8,630 bases of DNA from Desulfobacula sp. (lineage in GTDB: Bacteria; Desulfobacterota; Desulfobacteria; Desulfobacterales; Desulfobacteraceae). The translations under genes were made by a program, and so were the position numbers. Numbering within the stretch: the first letter of the stretch is position 1; every line of letters begins with the position of its first letter. This document shows, one piece after another, positions 6,788 to 8,630 of this stretch. The DNA lies in contig JAABTB010000071.1 in the NCBI GenBank assembly GCA_011390085.1, positions 1-8,630 of the forward strand, given 5' to 3'. The notes beneath the pieces were generated by a model. It worked only from the letters and a program-made list of their open reading frames with translations. It ran no database searches and had not been told where the DNA came from.

Positions 6788-7786
6788 ATGGTAAAACCGC
6801 CGGGACCCCCTATGCTCTCCTTAACCCATATTAAAGCCCTGAATATCGAGATGTCTTCCCTGTGCATCGGCAAATGCCCCTTTTGCAGCCGGGACCAGAA
6901 GGTCATGCCCTATGGCAGCCACATGATCACCCTTTCGGATTTTAAGAAATTGCCCATAGAGCTGATCCGGCAATTGAAATGGGTCAGTTTTGCAGGCAAT
7001 TTCGGAGATTTGTCCACCAACAGGGAAATGGTGGAGATTGCCGGGTATATCAAAGAGCTGAATCCGGATACGGTATTAGGTGGTGACACCAACGGATCTG
7101 TCCAGGATGAAACATGGTGGGCCAGGCTAGGACCCTTTTTTAAAGACGGCAATATGGTATTCTCCGTTGACGGCCTTGCCGACACCCACGCCCTTCACCG
7201 GATCGGCACCGATTATCATAAAATTATCCGGAATATCAAAGCCTTTGCCGGTTCGGGAGGGGTTGCCCACTGGAAATTTATTGTCTTCCGGCACAACGAA
7301 CATCAGATTGCCCAGGCTGCGCAAAAGGCTGAAGAAATCGGCTGCAAAAGATTTTTTGTCATCCCTTCCAGGGACTACGGGGGTGTCTTTGAAAAACCGG
7401 AAACATTCGATTTTCACATTAAACGGGAGGTCTTCCATTCCTATGACGAAAAAGCCGTTGACCTGAACGCCTCGGCAACCTGCAAACCCCTTGACAACGG
7501 CTCCCTGTATATTGCCGCCGACGGAACCGTCCATCCCTGCTGCTTTGCCCACTGCATGGTGATCACCGAGCACAATGCCTTATTCGATTTTCTGCCGCCT
7601 TTGGCAGAAAAATATTATGACCAAATCAATTTTAAAACAACTCCCCTGGCGGACATTTTAGCCGGTCCCTATTTTAACGAAATTCTAATAAAATCCAAAA
7701 CCAATGCCTATTGCCGGATGAAATGCAATCCCTTCCGGAAAACCGTAAAAAAAGAATTGATTCTGAAGGATCAATATTTTAATTGA
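6788..7786 (+). CDS. Radical SAM protein with partial SPASM/twitch-like C-terminus
   Basis: The protein has 332 residues. The radical SAM cluster motif C-x3-C-x2-C is C26-I-G-K-C30-P-F-C33, which would ligate the 4Fe-4S cluster that cleaves S-adenosylmethionine. Further fold marks are S-F-A-G-N-F-G-D (second strand), G-G-D-T-N-G-S, and M-V-F-S-V-D-G-L-A-D-T-H with H-R-I-G-T-D-Y following, as in MoaA/SPASM proteins. C-terminal cysteines at 232, 251, 252, 256, 309 and 313, with A-D-G-T-V-H-P-C-C, resemble a SPASM or twitch auxiliary-cluster domain, but the spacing is not the full seven-cysteine SPASM pattern. The substrate is unknown. ATG 6788 gives the longest product but lacks a ribosome binding site; ATG 6812, eight codons on, has GGGA six bases upstream and is an alternative that keeps all motifs. 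It is divergent from the ABC operon and precedes a glycosyltransferase, which hints at a role in glycoconjugate metabolism, but weakly. Confidence 0.88.
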   Translation: MVKPPGPPMLSLTHIKALNIEMSSLCIGKCPFCSRDQKVMPYGSHMITLSDFKKLPIELIRQLKWVSFAGNFGDLSTNREMVEIAGYIKELNPDTVLGGDTNGSVQDETWWARLGPFFKDGNMVFSVDGLADTHALHRIGTDYHKIIRNIKAFAGSGGVAHWKFIVFRHNEHQIAQAAQKAEEIGCKRFFVIPSRDYGGVFEKPETFDFHIKREVFHSYDEKAVDLNASATCKPLDNGSLYIAADGTVHPCCFAHCMVITEHNALFDFLPPLAEKYYDQINFKTTPLADILAGPYFNEILIKSKTNAYCRMKCNPFRKTVKKELILKDQYFN

Positions 7787-7831
7787 AAATCTTTAAAATG
7801 ACCCAGCCGTCTGATTTATACTTCCATTTCC

Positions 7832-7860
7832 TTGACTTGCCTCCTAAGTTTGGATAGAAA
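7832..7860 (+). promoter_or_regulatory. Sigma-70-like promoter upstream of the glycosyltransferase gene
   Basis: TTGACT (7832-7837, five of six) is separated by 17 bases from TAGAAA (7855-7860, four of six). It lies in the 118-base gap after the radical SAM gene, about 45 bases before the glycosyltransferase start. The downstream gene may therefore be transcribed independently. No convincing rho-independent terminator separates the two genes, so read-through from the radical SAM gene is also possible. Confidence 0.45.
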
Positions 7861-7884
7861 TAAATTTTCAGCGCCTATGCCAAA

Positions 7885-7888
7885 GGAG
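7885..7888 (+). promoter_or_regulatory. GGAG ribosome binding site, oddly distant from the ATG
   Basis: A strong AAAGGAG element lies upstream of the glycosyltransferase gene, but GGAG is 16 bases from the only in-frame ATG (7905). An in-frame ATT at 7896 is seven bases away. No ATG, GTG or TTG lies in frame between the site and 7905. Either the long spacing is tolerated or a rare ATT start is used. Confidence 0.4.
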
Positions 7889-7904
7889 AAAAACCATTAC
7901 CCCC

Positions 7905-8630
7905 ATGGATAAAAACTCATCTTTCAATATTCTCATGTATTCCCACGACACCTATGGACTGGGACATATCAGAAGGACCATGGCCATTGCAGAGCAGTTG
8001 AGAAAAGATGACACCAATATTCTGATTCTGACCGGCTCCCCCATTGCAGGCCGGCTGACCTTTCCGAAATATGTGGATTATGTCCGGATTCCGGGAATGA
8101 TCAAAAAGGCCAATGACGAATATTTTCCCCTGACCATCCGGATCGATCCGGTACAGGCCATGGATATCCGCCAGAGCATTATTATGGCAACGGTAAAAAC
8201 CTTTCTGCCGGATCTGTTCATCGTTGACAAGGAACCCCAGGGCTTAAAAAAAGAAGTGATGCCGGCCCTTGAATGGATCAAGGAAAATCTGAAGCAGACC
8301 AAAACCATTCTCGGACTCCGGGATATCATGGATGATGCGCAAACCGTCATTTCCGACTGGGAAAAAAAAAATATCTATTCCACCATAGAGGAATTTTACA
8401 CCGAGGTCTGGGTCTATGGACAAAAAAGCATCTATGACCCGGTTCTGGAGTACAAAATACCGGCATCCATTGAAAAAAAACTCTATTTTACCGGCTATAT
8501 CCCCCGGAAAGTACCCATGGAAGGCATGGCGGAAGCCTTAAGGCTTCAGTTGAATGTCATGAAAAACGAAAACCTGATTACCGTTACCACGGGTGGTGGC
8601 GGTGACGGATTCCATGTTCTGGATTCCTAT
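7905..8630 (+). CDS. Predicted glycosyltransferase, COG4671/MurG-like GT-B fold, N-terminal part (partial)
   Basis: The first 242 residues are visible; the gene runs off the right edge. The N-terminus, M-Y-S-H-D-T-Y-G-L-G-H-I-R-R at 11-24, is the glycine-rich, His-containing loop typical of the predicted glycosyltransferases of COG4671, related to MurG and other GT-B enzymes. Later family-like marks are I-V-D-K-E-P at 106-111, L-G-L-R-D-I-M-D-D at 136-144, V-Y-G at 170-172, Y-F-T-G-Y at 194-198 and the hinge/donor-side start V-T-T-G-G-G-G-D-G at 227-235. The missing C-terminal half would carry the nucleotide-sugar site. No signal peptide or membrane span is seen, so a cytoplasmic or peripheral enzyme making a glycoconjugate is likely; donor and acceptor are unknown. 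ATG 7905 is used; see the unusual ribosome binding site spacing. Confidence 0.85.
   Translation, partial: MDKNSSFNILMYSHDTYGLGHIRRTMAIAEQLRKDDTNILILTGSPIAGRLTFPKYVDYVRIPGMIKKANDEYFPLTIRIDPVQAMDIRQSIIMATVKTFLPDLFIVDKEPQGLKKEVMPALEWIKENLKQTKTILGLRDIMDDAQTVISDWEKKNIYSTIEEFYTEVWVYGQKSIYDPVLEYKIPASIEKKLYFTGYIPRKVPMEGMAEALRLQLNVMKNENLITVTTGGGGDGFHVLDSY

Noticed and set aside
7776..7800. Possible hairpin ATTTT/AAAAT at the end of the radical SAM gene as a terminator
   Set aside because: The stem is only five A-T pairs, has no GC core and no following T-run, so it is not a credible rho-independent terminator.

Overview
The window looks like chromosomal DNA from a Gram-negative bacterium with an outer membrane, most plausibly a sulfate-reducer-like member of the Desulfobacterota. 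This rests on moderate GC with AT-rich intergenic spots, a LolD/MacB-type export ATPase, and the style of the permease, radical SAM and glycosyltransferase genes. The lineage is an inference from impression only. There are no rRNA or tRNA genes, CRISPR arrays, insertion sequences or phage genes.

Layout. Positions 1-6574 hold a tightly packed minus-strand operon of four genes, read right to left: (1) a very short FtsX-type permease (5897-6574); (2) a LolD/MacB-like ABC ATPase (5146-5880); (3) a giant 1607-residue protein (326-5149) that fuses a large periplasmic M28-aminopeptidase-like region to an FtsX-type permease; and (4) the beginning of a multi-membrane-span protein resembling the DUF6785 family (1-333, running off the left edge). 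Genes 2 and 3 overlap by ATGA, genes 3 and 4 overlap by about 8 bases, and genes 1 and 2 are separated by at most 16 bases, so they are probably co-transcribed and translationally coupled.

The 213-base gap 6575-6787 is a divergent control region. On the minus strand it contains a good sigma-70-like promoter (TTGACT, 17 bases, TATCAA). A Fur-box-like 19-mer (14 of 19 matches to the classical consensus) lies across the spacer and -10. An inverted repeat would form a hairpin almost at the predicted 5' end of the mRNA.

To the right, on the plus strand, are a radical SAM protein with a partial C-terminal SPASM/twitch-like cysteine set (6788-7786) and, after a 118-base gap with its own promoter candidate, the N-terminal 242 residues of a COG4671-type predicted glycosyltransferase (7905 to the right edge).

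How it may work together. The ATPase would power a heterodimeric Type VII (MacB/LolCDE-like mechanotransmission) ABC machine built from one stripped-down and one hugely elaborated permease subunit. The M28-like ectodomain appears to have lost all the usual zinc ligands, so it is more likely a binding or scaffolding domain than a peptidase. The substrate cannot be read from the sequence. The asymmetric architecture with the coupled DUF6785-like membrane protein is the most unusual system here.
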